DNA of 64,000 nucleotides from positions 1 through 64,000 of the forward strand of contig NZ_JACSCW010000009.1 of assembly GCF_014333585.1 (NCBI RefSeq). Direction: 5' to 3'. The DNA is from Hymenobacter sp. BT188 (lineage in GTDB: Bacteria; Bacteroidota; Bacteroidia; Cytophagales; Hymenobacteraceae). Position numbers and translations under genes: made by a program. Within the stretch, counting starts at the first letter, position 1. Every line of letters starts with the position of its first letter. The notes below the pieces were generated by a model. The model did not search any database. It was not told the origin of the DNA and saw only the letters and a list, made by a program, of their open reading frames with translations. Below are positions 45,713 to 53,767 of the stretch, piece by piece.

Positions 45713-47401
45713 CTACAGGGGGCGTAGAATGGAAATAAACCAGTGGCCTTTTTTTCGCTCCCGCCCCAGATAGTAGCCGTCTACCACCTGAATTTGAAGG
45801 TGACGGCGCCAGCGGGCCGGGATTTTAGCATCAGGAAGCGAGTCTGAAAACACAGCTATGGGAAGCTGTTGCAAGGGGAGCGAATCGGTGGCGGGGTTCC
45901 AGGTGGGTACAGCGTGGCCGGCGGCCCACACCTGCTTTACCTGCATGTGATCGAGGCTGTACCAGGGAATATGCTGAATAGCGGGCTGCTGGCGAGCAGC
46001 GCTGAGTTGACGCACGCCTAATTCGGCATTGCGCCCTTCCCACACCGGATAAGCGGGCTCCAAAATAGTAAGTAAAGCAGCCATTAGGGTGATGGAAGCG
46101 CCCATCAGCACACGCGGTGCTAGCACGTACCAGCCTGCCCGCACCACCGCAATACCCAGAGCAGCCACAATCAATATCACAGCTCCAAATTGCAGGGAAG
46201 TTGGGCCAAAGCCTGGCAAGTGGATGACCACCATAGCCGCGGGCACCACCACACATACCAGCGCCAGCACCGCCGCCCAGAACCGCAGCAGAAGCCGGTC
46301 GGTGAGCGAAGCCTGCTGGCTACGAAACGCAGTTTCCCAGTAGCGCAGCGCCCCGGCCGTCAATAAGGCCAGCGGTGGCAGCAGCGGTAACATATAGCGC
46401 ACTTTTTTTTCTGGCACCAAGCTCAGCAGTACCAGCGAGGCCAGCAGCCAACCCAGCACCAGCAGATACGGTAAAAAGCCCCCCAGTCGACGCCGGGCGT
46501 ACGGCACGACCAGCGATGCCACGGTAGCCACCACCCACACCCCCGTAAACACAAAGAATGACCAATAGTACCACAGCGGCTGCACGTGCCGCTCCCCCCA
46601 CGCGGCTACTTCCGTCTGGGCAACGGCCAACGCCGCCGGCCGCACATGATACAGAATATAGAGAGGCCAGCTGCCCCCCACGGCCAGCCCAACAATAGCT
46701 GCCAGCAGGGTGCCGCGCCAGTGCCCGCGCACTCCCTTTCTTCGGGCATCCGTGTTCAACGTTGAAATATAGCAGCCCATAAAAGGCACCAGCGCTCCAT
46801 ACAGCGCTACCGGTCCTTTGCTCAGGATAGAAAAGCCAAGCAGCAGACCAGCGCCTACGAAGCTGCCATATGTCTGGCTGTCACTTCGCCAGCCCCGCAC
46901 CAGCAGCCAGAGTGAGCCCACCAAGAAGCTATAGGCAAAAATATCCCATTGCCCTTCCCGCCCGCTCACAATGACCAGCAAGCTGCTGGCCAGCACCAGC
47001 GCACTCAGCCAGGCTGTGCGGCCAGGGTCAATGGCGTCGGCGGGGGCGTCGCGGGTGAGTTCGCTAGCTAAACCCCAAAAAAAGAGAACCAGCAGCGTCG
47101 CCATCAGAGCAGCGGGTAGGCGTAACAAGGCGAGGTTATCGGTGGCGCCAAACAGTACTTCCTCAGCGGCTACGGCCCAGGTCGGCAAGGGTGGCTTGGC
47201 CAGACGCAGCTCCCTGTTCAGGGTGGGAATGAGCCAGGAGCCACCAGCTGCCATTTCCCGCGCTGCCACGAAATTGCGGGCTTCCATCAGGCTCACTTCT
47301 GGCGCCCCCAGGTGCACAAAAAAGCTAAAGACGCATACTAGTAGCACGGACACCAATCGGCCGAGCGTGTTGCCTTTGGCGGGTATAGTTGATTCATACA
47401 T
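45713..47401 (-). CDS. GT39-type (ArnT-like) membrane glycosyltransferase
   Basis: A 562-residue integral membrane transferase with about twelve helices. The first periplasmic loop contains SLMEARNFVAAREMAAGGSW with the Asp/Glu position of the GT-C active site, and LNRELRLAKPPLPTW follows, as in ArnT and PMT-like enzymes. It uses a polyprenyl-phosphate sugar to modify lipid A or another surface molecule. The LAB_N and DPM1/GtrB-like genes that precede it on the same strand could supply that donor. A terminator lies between them, so they are separate transcripts. Confidence 0.87.
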   Translation of the reverse strand: MYESTIPAKGNTLGRLVSVLLVCVFSFFVHLGAPEVSLMEARNFVAAREMAAGGSWLIPTLNRELRLAKPPLPTWAVAAEEVLFGATDNLALLRLPAALMATLLVLFFWGLASELTRDAPADAIDPGRTAWLSALVLASSLLVIVSGREGQWDIFAYSFLVGSLWLLVRGWRSDSQTYGSFVGAGLLLGFSILSKGPVALYGALVPFMGCYISTLNTDARRKGVRGHWRGTLLAAIVGLAVGGSWPLYILYHVRPAALAVAQTEVAAWGERHVQPLWYYWSFFVFTGVWVVATVASLVVPYARRRLGGFLPYLLVLGWLLASLVLLSLVPEKKVRYMLPLLPPLALLTAGALRYWETAFRSQQASLTDRLLLRFWAAVLALVCVVVPAAMVVIHLPGFGPTSLQFGAVILIVAALGIAVVRAGWYVLAPRVLMGASITLMAALLTILEPAYPVWEGRNAELGVRQLSAARQQPAIQHIPWYSLDHMQVKQVWAAGHAVPTWNPATDSLPLQQLPIAVFSDSLPDAKIPARWRRHLQIQVVDGYYLGRERKKGHWFISILRPL

Positions 47402-47551
47402 AGACTAATAGCTTAGAATAATGTAATTGTACTGGAATAAGTGCAGCCTTGGCAGTCATCATCAGGCTGAACTTTAATCTCATTTTAATGCGCGAGTTCG
47501 TGGTTAACGATCAGGAAAGAAAAACGTATAAAGATTCTGGTCAGTGCAAAC

Positions 47552-47587
47552 AAAAAAGCCCCCCATGCGTGCACAGGAGGCTTTTTT
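47552..47587. terminator. Terminator between the LAB_N and GT39 genes
   Basis: AAAAAAGCCCCC and GGAGGCTTTTTT pair with one mismatch across a 12-nt loop. It lies downstream of the LAB_N gene on the minus strand and includes a full copy of the dispersed motif. Confidence 0.75.
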
Positions 47588-47651
47588 GCTGTCGTATCTG
47601 GGTATCCCTTAGAAACAGGCTATGCTTGGATAGTTGCGGGTAGGCGCATGT

Positions 47652-48311
47652 TCATTTCTCAATTTCCTCCACGCGCAGTCCTTTGATTTCCCGCCGCAGC
47701 AGCACCACGTTGCGCGCATACACCACGATGCCCGGCACGTTGCCCAGAATCAGCACGTAATCAATGGGGCGGCGCAGCACGGCGTAGGCCAGAATCAGCG
47801 CCGAGCCGATCAGGCTGACCAGCCAGAAACCCAGCGGTAGCACTGATTCGCCCTTGCGCTCGGAATACAGCCATTGGTACACAAAGCGCAGCAGAAAGAT
47901 GGTTTGCCCCACGGCCCCGAGCGCCAAAACGCCCCCCGGAATCCGGTTTTCGAGCATGGTTTGCAAACTAAAAAACGACGTACCAGCCACAAACCAGCCG
48001 ATAGCCGCCAAGGGAAACGTGTAAGCCCCCGCCCGGAAAGCGCCGTGGAGCTTGCCCCACTCGCCCAGCAATTGCAGGTTGCGGATGTAGATGGCGTAGC
48101 TGATGAGCTGGGCCGCCAGAATTATCGGGTCGTGGCGGAGCATGCCGTAGAGAATCATCAGAAACGACGACACCAGGCTGATTTGCCAGAACAGCACCGG
48201 CACCAGCACCCGCTTGGCCCGCTCGCTCTGAATCCACTGCAGAATAATACGGCTCGAAAACAGCAGCTGCGCAATGAGCCCAACCCCGTACGCGACGACT
48301 TCGGTCTTCAT
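47652..48311 (-). CDS. Membrane protein with two LAB_N domains
   Basis: A 219-residue protein with about six helices arranged as two homologous LAB_N units: LLFSSRIILQWIQSERAKR with VLFWQISLVSSFLMILYG, and FLLRFVYQWLYSERKGESV with LGFWLVSLIGSALILAYA. LAB_N is the N-terminal domain of some lipid A disaccharide synthases and also occurs alone next to DPM1-like glycosyltransferases, as here (9 bp gap). It probably helps present or flip a lipid-linked sugar. Confidence 0.88.
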   Translation of the reverse strand: MKTEVVAYGVGLIAQLLFSSRIILQWIQSERAKRVLVPVLFWQISLVSSFLMILYGMLRHDPIILAAQLISYAIYIRNLQLLGEWGKLHGAFRAGAYTFPLAAIGWFVAGTSFFSLQTMLENRIPGGVLALGAVGQTIFLLRFVYQWLYSERKGESVLPLGFWLVSLIGSALILAYAVLRRPIDYVLILGNVPGIVVYARNVVLLRREIKGLRVEEIEK

Positions 48312-48320
48312 GCTCCAGGG

Positions 48321-49100
48321 CTAGCCTTCGAGGGTGCGCCCCGCTTGAGCCTGCTCTTGGCGCTGCTCCTCCCCGATGGCGTAGTTGAGCCAGCGGCTCC
48401 GAATCCAGCGAAAGCCGAAGGTATCGACCAGGGGCTTCCAGGCGCGGTTCCAGAGGTTGTACTTGGCCGTGCCAGCGAAGCGCGGGAAGTGGCGCACGGG
48501 CAGCTGCTTTACTTTGCCCCCCTGCAATTGCACGAGCGCCCCCAGAAAGCGGTGCATACCGTGAAACAGCGGCACGCGCCGGGCATACTCAATTTTGATG
48601 ATTTTCAGCGGGCAGCCCGTATCCTGAATGCCGTCGTTAATAAGCGTGCGACGCACCGTGTTAGCCACCTTCGAGGAGAGCTTTTTGACCAGCGTATCCT
48701 GGCGCTTGGCCCGGATGCCGTTCACCATATCGTGCTCGGGCAGGAACTCAAAGAATGTCAGAAAGTCGAGCGGCGTGGTTTGAATGTCGCTGTCGATGTA
48801 GCCGATCAAGGTGCTGCGGCAGTGGTCGATGCCGGCTTTGATGGCCGTGCTCAGTCCGCGGTTTTGGGCCAGACTAATAAACTCGTACTGGCTGCCCGCG
48901 CGGCAGATATCGCGCAGCAAGGCCAGGGAGCCATCCGTGGAGCCGTCATTGACAAATAAAACGGTTGTTGCAACAGGCGTTTGAGCCAGAAATTTATCCA
49001 TCTCCACTACAAACTGCGGCAGGCTTTCTTCCTCATTATAAACGGGAACAAGCACCGTGAGCGACTGGGTGGCAAGGTAAGCAGAAGAGGCAGCGGACAT
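48321..49100 (-). CDS. GT2 glycosyltransferase, DPM1/GtrB-like
   Basis: A 259-residue transferase from ATG 49100. LTVLVPVYNEEESLPQFVVE, FVNDGSTDGSLALL, NRGLSTAIKAGIDH and IGYIDSDIQTTPLD (DxD site) are typical of polyprenyl-phosphate sugar synthases. No C-terminal membrane helices are present, so the neighbouring LAB_N protein may anchor it. The likely product is a polyprenyl-phosphate hexose used by the GT39 enzyme downstream. Confidence 0.9.
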   Translation of the reverse strand: MSAASSAYLATQSLTVLVPVYNEEESLPQFVVEMDKFLAQTPVATTVLFVNDGSTDGSLALLRDICRAGSQYEFISLAQNRGLSTAIKAGIDHCRSTLIGYIDSDIQTTPLDFLTFFEFLPEHDMVNGIRAKRQDTLVKKLSSKVANTVRRTLINDGIQDTGCPLKIIKIEYARRVPLFHGMHRFLGALVQLQGGKVKQLPVRHFPRFAGTAKYNLWNRAWKPLVDTFGFRWIRSRWLNYAIGEEQRQEQAQAGRTLEG

Positions 49101-49228
49101 AGAAATGCGGTAATGCGGCTGCAAGGTAAAAAGGATTTAGCGCCAGCGGCTTGTCAGACGGGTAAAGCGCATGAAAATGCCCCCCAGAAGTACCGAAGCA
49201 TCTGGCGGGCGACCGTTGTTCTACTATC

Positions 49229-49326
49229 TGTCATCCTGACGAAGGAAGGACCTTATTAAGTCAGAAAGACACGTATGCTCATGTCTGTTCCAACTCATAT
49301 AAGGTCCTTCCTTCGTCAGGATGACA
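49229..49326. repeat. MITE-like element with 28-bp perfect inverted repeats
   Basis: Bases 49229-49256 and 49299-49326 are exact reverse complements (outer ends TGTCATCCTGACGAAGG), separated by 42 bp. There is no T-tract and no ORF. The arms are too long and exact for a simple terminator. The element lies between the convergent-side end of hisIE and the start of the GT2 gene. It looks like a small non-autonomous mobile element or REPIN; related GTCATCCTGA repeats are dispersed in many Bacteroidota. Confidence 0.75.
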
Positions 49327-49356
49327 CACTTTTTTGATCTTAGTGGAATAACTCTT

Positions 49357-50001
49357 CTAATCCCTGCGCACGCCCGCCGAAATAGTGCTGTGCCGCTCGC
49401 GCAATACAGCTACAACATCATCCAGCGTCAGGTTGGCGGCGGCCAGCAGCACCAGCAGATGATAGAGCAAGTCGGCGGCTTCGCCTTTCAAGCCTTCAAA
49501 ATTGCCCCCCACCGCGTCAATCACTGTTTCTACGGCTTCCTCGCCTACTTTCTGGGCGATTTTGGGCATGCCTTTGCGGAAGAGCGAGGCCGTGTACGAC
49601 TTCGGGTCTTCGTCGGGGAAGTCGCGGCGACGCTGCACTAGGCGCTCTAGCTCCGCTAGAAACCCGACCGGAGCGGCGGGAATGGCCGTCTGGTCAGGCT
49701 GATCAAAGCAACTGACGGTGCCGCGGTGACAGGTGGGGCCGTCGGGCCGGGCGCGGATGAGCACCGCGTCGCCGTCGCAGTCGGGGTGCAGACTAACCAC
49801 CATGAGGAAGTTGCCGGAGGTTTCGCCCTTGGTCCAGAGGCGGTTTTTGGAGCGCGAGAAAAAGGTCACACGGCCTTCCTGCTGGGTTTTGGCTAGCGCC
49901 TCCTGGTTCACGTAGCCTAGCATCAGCACCTGGCCGGTTTGGTCATCCTGCACCACGGCGGGAATTAACCCATCGGGCATTTTAGCGAAATCGAATGTCA
50001 T
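49357..50001 (-). CDS. hisIE: Phosphoribosyl-AMP cyclohydrolase / phosphoribosyl-ATP pyrophosphatase
   Basis: A 214-residue bifunctional enzyme for steps 2 and 3 of histidine synthesis. The HisI half (1-110) has RVTFFSRSKNRLWTKGETSG, the metal-binding HPDCDGDAVL and GPTCHRGTVSCF. The HisE half has LRKG-like SLFRKGMPKIAQKVGEEAVE and ADLLYHLLVLL. It is the last gene of the operon, 7 bp after hisF. I chose ATG 50001 (MTFDFAKMPDGLIP) over a longer frame overlapping hisF. Confidence 0.97.
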   Translation of the reverse strand: MTFDFAKMPDGLIPAVVQDDQTGQVLMLGYVNQEALAKTQQEGRVTFFSRSKNRLWTKGETSGNFLMVVSLHPDCDGDAVLIRARPDGPTCHRGTVSCFDQPDQTAIPAAPVGFLAELERLVQRRRDFPDEDPKSYTASLFRKGMPKIAQKVGEEAVETVIDAVGGNFEGLKGEAADLLYHLLVLLAAANLTLDDVVAVLRERHSTISAGVRRD

Positions 50002-50008
50002 ATCTGCT

Positions 50009-50767
50009 TTATAATCGCACCGGAATCCCATCTTGGCGCAAGTGTTCTTTTAGCTCCCGAATGCCGATTTCACCGAAGTGGAAAATGCTGGCGGCCAGGC
50101 CCGCGTCGGCATGAGCAGTTTGAAATACTTCCGTGAAATGCTGCTTGCTACCAGCGCCGCCCGAAGCCACCACAGGCACGGATACAGCCCGGCTTACGGC
50201 TCCGGTAATATCCAGAGCGAAGCCATCCTTGGTACCGTCGTTGCTCATGCTGGTGAGCAGAATTTCGCCAGCACCGCGCTCGGCGGCTTCCCGGCACCAC
50301 TGCACAGCATCGCGGCCGGTGTTGTGCGTACCGGCGCGGGTGTAAATCTGCCAGCCTTCGGGCTCGTGAAAGCGGGCGTCGGCGGCCACCACGATGCACT
50401 GGGAGCCGAAACGGCGGGCCAGCTCGTCGATCAGCTCGGGGCGGTGCAGGGCGGCAGAGTTGATGCTGACTTTATCGGCCCCGTTCATAAGTAAAGCTTC
50501 TACATCGGCCACCGTGCCGATGCCGCCGCCCACGGTGAAGGGAATATCCAGCTCGCGGGCCACGTCGCGCACCAGGGCTACCAGGGTAGCGCGCTTCTGG
50601 TTGGTGGCCGTGATGTCGAGGAAAACCAGCTCGTCGGCGCCTTCGCGGGCGTAGCGTGAAGCCAGGGCCACCGGGTCGCCGGCGTCGCGCAGGCCCTCGA
50701 AGCGGACGCCCTTCACGGTGCGGCCATCTTTCACGTCGAGGCAGGGAATGATTCGTTTAGTCAGCAT
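50009..50767 (-). CDS. hisF: Imidazole glycerol phosphate synthase cyclase subunit
   Basis: A 252-residue (beta/alpha)8 barrel that, with HisH, makes imidazole glycerol phosphate and AICAR. Catalytic acids are D11 (RIIPCLDVKDG) and D130 (VVAADAR); phosphate-binding loops TVGGGIGT and VVASGGAGS are present. The start codon directly abuts a copy of the dispersed motif (GCCCCCC then ATG). It follows hisA by 25 bp. Confidence 0.98.
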   Translation of the reverse strand: MLTKRIIPCLDVKDGRTVKGVRFEGLRDAGDPVALASRYAREGADELVFLDITATNQKRATLVALVRDVARELDIPFTVGGGIGTVADVEALLMNGADKVSINSAALHRPELIDELARRFGSQCIVVAADARFHEPEGWQIYTRAGTHNTGRDAVQWCREAAERGAGEILLTSMSNDGTKDGFALDITGAVSRAVSVPVVASGGAGSKQHFTEVFQTAHADAGLAASIFHFGEIGIRELKEHLRQDGIPVRL

Positions 50768-50792
50768 GGGGGGCTTTTTTAGAAATAAATGA

Positions 50793-51509
50793 CTACAGCA
50801 AAGCTTGCAGCTGCTCCAGCGTGATGGTGCCTTCGTACAGGGCTTTGCCTATAATAGCGCCGTGCATGCCAATGGCTGCCAGCGCTTCCACATCCTGCAG
50901 GGTAGTCACGCCGCCGCTGGCCACGAGCTGGGCCTGCGGATACTGCTCCCGGAGCTCCTTATACATGGGCAGCGAGGGGCCTTGCAGCTTGCCATCTTTG
51001 CTCACATCGGTACAGATGAAGGTGGTGGCCCCGGCCTCCAGGTATTCCCCGATAAACGCGCTCAGCGTCCACTCCGATTGGTCGGCCCAGGCGTTGATGG
51101 CAATATGATTGTGGCGAAAATCGGCCCCCACGATAATTTTATCGGCCCCGAACGTAGTCAGCCAGTGCTGCACCACACCCGGCTCGCGGACGGCAATGCT
51201 GCCGGCTGTAATCTGTGCCGCGCCCGCATCAAACACCTGACGAACCGACTGCTCGCTTTGCAGACCGCCACCGAAGTCGATGTGCAGCTGGGTGTGGCGG
51301 GCAATTTTCTCCAGCACCGGCAGATTGACCGGATGCCGGGCCCGCGCCCCGTCTAAGTCTACCAGATGCAGCCGGCGCACGCCCTGCTGCTCGAAGCGCT
51401 GGGCTACGGCCACTGGATCGGCGTCGTAGGTGGTTTGCTGGGCGAAGTCGCCTTCCGTAAGGCGGACGCACTGCCCATTAATGAGGTCGATGGCAGGGAT
51501 AATGTTCAT
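50793..51509 (-). CDS. hisA: Phosphoribosylformimino-AICAR ribonucleotide isomerase
   Basis: A 238-residue barrel enzyme for the Amadori rearrangement in histidine synthesis. Catalytic acids are D8 (IIPAIDLINGQCVRL) and the Asp of FICTDVSKDG. IDFGGGLQS and VASGGVTTLQD bind the substrate phosphates. It is separated from hisH by 221 bp holding a palindromic repeat, but the gene order and strand keep it in the same his unit. Confidence 0.98.
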   Translation of the reverse strand: MNIIPAIDLINGQCVRLTEGDFAQQTTYDADPVAVAQRFEQQGVRRLHLVDLDGARARHPVNLPVLEKIARHTQLHIDFGGGLQSEQSVRQVFDAGAAQITAGSIAVREPGVVQHWLTTFGADKIIVGADFRHNHIAINAWADQSEWTLSAFIGEYLEAGATTFICTDVSKDGKLQGPSLPMYKELREQYPQAQLVASGGVTTLQDVEALAAIGMHGAIIGKALYEGTITLEQLQALL

Positions 51510-51595
51510 AGGCTAAAAGTAGTACCAAGCTCCAGCTTAGCCGCTGTCCTTGGGGTTATTGGTATGGAGCGCAGTTTGGGGTTGCCATCCTCTGG

Positions 51596-51680
51596 TTCCG
51601 CTTCGCGCATCGTTGAGTAATGTCCTGGGGGGCTTTCTAAAAAAAGTCTTTCAACATCAGCAACGACACGCGAAGCGGAA
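51596..51680. repeat. Palindromic repeat between hisA and hisH
   Basis: TTCCGCTTCGCG (51596-51607) and its complement CGCGAAGCGGAA (51669-51680) enclose a 61-bp spacer that includes one copy of the GGGGGGC motif. The right arm also forms its own 8-bp hairpin, with loop GGAA, extending to 51688. It looks like a REP-type doublet within the his operon. Confidence 0.5.
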
Positions 51681-51730
51681 GCTTCGCGCTACATGGCCAT
51701 TAATATCGACCACCCAGCGGGAGCTTGCGA

Positions 51731-52318
51731 TTAAAGCTGAAGGAAGTTCTCCAGAATCCGCGTGCCTACCGGCCCGCTTTTTTCGGTGTGAAATTGTACG
51801 GCGTAAAAGTTCTTGTGCTGCACGGCCGCGCTAAAGGGTGTTGGGTACTCCGCTTCGGCAATAGTGTAGTCACCAACTGGAGCATAGTAGCTATGCACGA
51901 AGTATACGTAGTCCTCCGCGCCGAGTCCGGCAAACAACGGGGAGCGCAACCGCTGTAAAGTATTCCAGCCCATGTGTGGCACTTTATACTCCGGCAGTTT
52001 TGGGAAGCGCTTTACCTCGAAGGGTAATATACCCAGCATGGTCGCGTCGTTCTCTTCGCTGTGTGTACCCAGCAGCTGCATACCTAAACATACCCCTAGA
52101 AAAGGTTGGGGCAGAGTGGGAAGTACTTTATCTAATCCCTGCGCTCGTAGCTCACGCATGGCCGAGGCCGCTTCACCTTCACCGGGGAAAATCACCTTGT
52201 CGGCCCGCCGTATCACTTCAGGGTCGGCAGTGAGCGTTGGTTGGCACCCTAAGCGCTCCAGCGCAAACATCACCGACTGCACATTGCCTCCTTTATAATC
52301 AATGACTGCTATTTCCAT
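51731..52318 (-). CDS. hisH: Imidazole glycerol phosphate synthase glutamine amidotransferase subunit
   Basis: A 195-residue class I glutaminase that feeds ammonia to HisF. The catalytic triad is C77 (FLGVCLGMQLL), H177 and E179 (AVQFHTEKSG). The oxyanion strand FPGEGEA replaces the usual FPGVG but keeps the glycine pattern. There is a 256-bp gap to hisB filled by an inserted repeat element. Confidence 0.97.
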   Translation of the reverse strand: MEIAVIDYKGGNVQSVMFALERLGCQPTLTADPEVIRRADKVIFPGEGEAASAMRELRAQGLDKVLPTLPQPFLGVCLGMQLLGTHSEENDATMLGILPFEVKRFPKLPEYKVPHMGWNTLQRLRSPLFAGLGAEDYVYFVHSYYAPVGDYTIAEAEYPTPFSAAVQHKNFYAVQFHTEKSGPVGTRILENFLQL

Positions 52319-52333
52319 TTGATACCTATTATC

Positions 52334-52572
52334 TACTCATTTGTTTAAACATTTGAGTAATTATTAATACTCCTATTAATACTCCAGATCCTGCGGCCAC
52401 GTCCGCCCAAAGCCCTCAGAACGCGGTAGAGACGCGTATTCGCGTCTCAATCGTCGCGGTTGTTATTTGGTCTGCGCGGCCCCAGTCGTTCAACAATTAG
52501 ACGTGAATACGCGTCTCTACACCGGTCCGATAGCCTCAGACATATTATCCAAATGTTAAAACAAATGGGTAA
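52334..52572. repeat. Nested repeat element between hisB and hisH
   Basis: Outer ends are inverted copies of CATTTGTTTwAACATTTG (52334-52359 on + and 52550-52572 on -). Between them lie a tandem 12-bp repeat (TATTAATACTCC twice) and a 95-bp unit at 52426-52520. That unit's ends are inverted copies of GTAGAGACGCGTATTC, as in a REPIN (two REPs head to head). The same REP head occurs alone at 18017. There is no ORF. The insertion interrupts the his operon without breaking a gene. Confidence 0.65.
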
Positions 52573-52574
52573 TC

Positions 52575-53675
52575 CTACAAAACCCCTTTGGTACTGGGTA
52601 TCACCATCTTAGATGCATCGCGCACTAAAGCCATCTTCATTGCTTTGGCTACCGCCTTGAAAATGGATTCGATTTTATGATGTTCATTGTCGCCAGCGCA
52701 CTGGATATTGAGGTTGCAGCGGGCACCGTCGGAGAAGCTTTTGAAGAAGTGGTAGAACATCTCCGTCGGCATGTCACCTACCCGTTCCCGCTTAAACTCC
52801 GCCTCCCACACCAGCCACGGACGGCCTGAGAAGTCTATAGCGGCTTGTGCTAATGCGTCGTCCATGGGTAGTAAAAAACCGTAGCGAGCCAGGCCGCGCT
52901 TGTCGCCAAGGGCTTGGGCAAATGCTTCGCCGAGAGCTAAAGCCGTGTCTTCGATGGTGTGGTGCTCGTCAATGTGTAAGTCGCCTTGTACCTCGATTTT
53001 CATATCGACCCCTGAATGCTTGCTGAGTTGGTCCAGCATGTGGTCAAAGAAGCCAAGGCCGGTGTGCATGCTGGGTCGCCCCTGTCCGTCGAGGTTTAGC
53101 TCGACGCGGATTTTGGTTTCGTTCGTGTCGCGCTGCACGAGCGCGGTGCGGGCCGGCAAGCGGAGGAAACGGTAGATGTCGTCCCAGCTTTGGGTAGTAA
53201 GGGCGGCGCGCTCGTCAGCCACCTCGCGGAGCAGGATGGATTGGCACCCCAGATTTTGGGCTAGCTCTACATCGGTGAGGCGGTCGCCGATGACGAAAGA
53301 GTTTTTCAAATCATAGCCACTTTCGTTTCCCAGATATTGGGCAAGCATACCGATACCGGGTTTGCGGGTAGGCAGGTTTTCGTGGGGGAAGCTGCGGTCG
53401 ACGTGCTCGCGGGCAAACTCCACTCCTTCGCCCCGCAGAATATCGAGCATGAGGTTGTGGGCCGGCCAGAAAGTCTCCTCGGGAAAACTGGTGGTACCGA
53501 GGCCATCCTGGTTGCTGACCAGCACCAGTTCGTAATCCAGCTCGCGGGCGATGCGGGCCAGGCTGCTGATAGAGCCGGGCAGAAACTGAAACTTCTCCAG
53601 CGAGTCAATCTGAAAATCCGTTGGCGGCTCAATAAGGATGGTGCCGTCGCGGTCGATAAAGAGTACTTTTTTCAT
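52575..53675 (-). CDS. hisB: Histidinol-phosphatase / imidazoleglycerol-phosphate dehydratase
   Basis: A 366-residue bifunctional enzyme. Residues 1-160 form a HAD phosphatase with nucleophile D9 (FIDRDGTIL), VSNQDGLG and FVIGDRLTDVELA. Residues 170-366 are the dehydratase with the manganese-binding HHTIED and DNEHHKIES clusters. The zinc-binding Cys loop of E. coli HisB-N is replaced by FPHENLPTRKPG without cysteines, which I believe is usual in Bacteroidota. hisC precedes it with a 92-bp gap. Confidence 0.97.
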   Translation of the reverse strand: MKKVLFIDRDGTILIEPPTDFQIDSLEKFQFLPGSISSLARIARELDYELVLVSNQDGLGTTSFPEETFWPAHNLMLDILRGEGVEFAREHVDRSFPHENLPTRKPGIGMLAQYLGNESGYDLKNSFVIGDRLTDVELAQNLGCQSILLREVADERAALTTQSWDDIYRFLRLPARTALVQRDTNETKIRVELNLDGQGRPSMHTGLGFFDHMLDQLSKHSGVDMKIEVQGDLHIDEHHTIEDTALALGEAFAQALGDKRGLARYGFLLPMDDALAQAAIDFSGRPWLVWEAEFKRERVGDMPTEMFYHFFKSFSDGARCNLNIQCAGDNEHHKIESIFKAVAKAMKMALVRDASKMVIPSTKGVL

Positions 53676-53767
53676 GAGTTGTAAAATAGCACCAAGCTTT
53701 GGCGGTGTTCCCCGTGAGATGATGCATCGATACAGGGAGTAAAAAAGCCCCCCAATGAATATTTACT

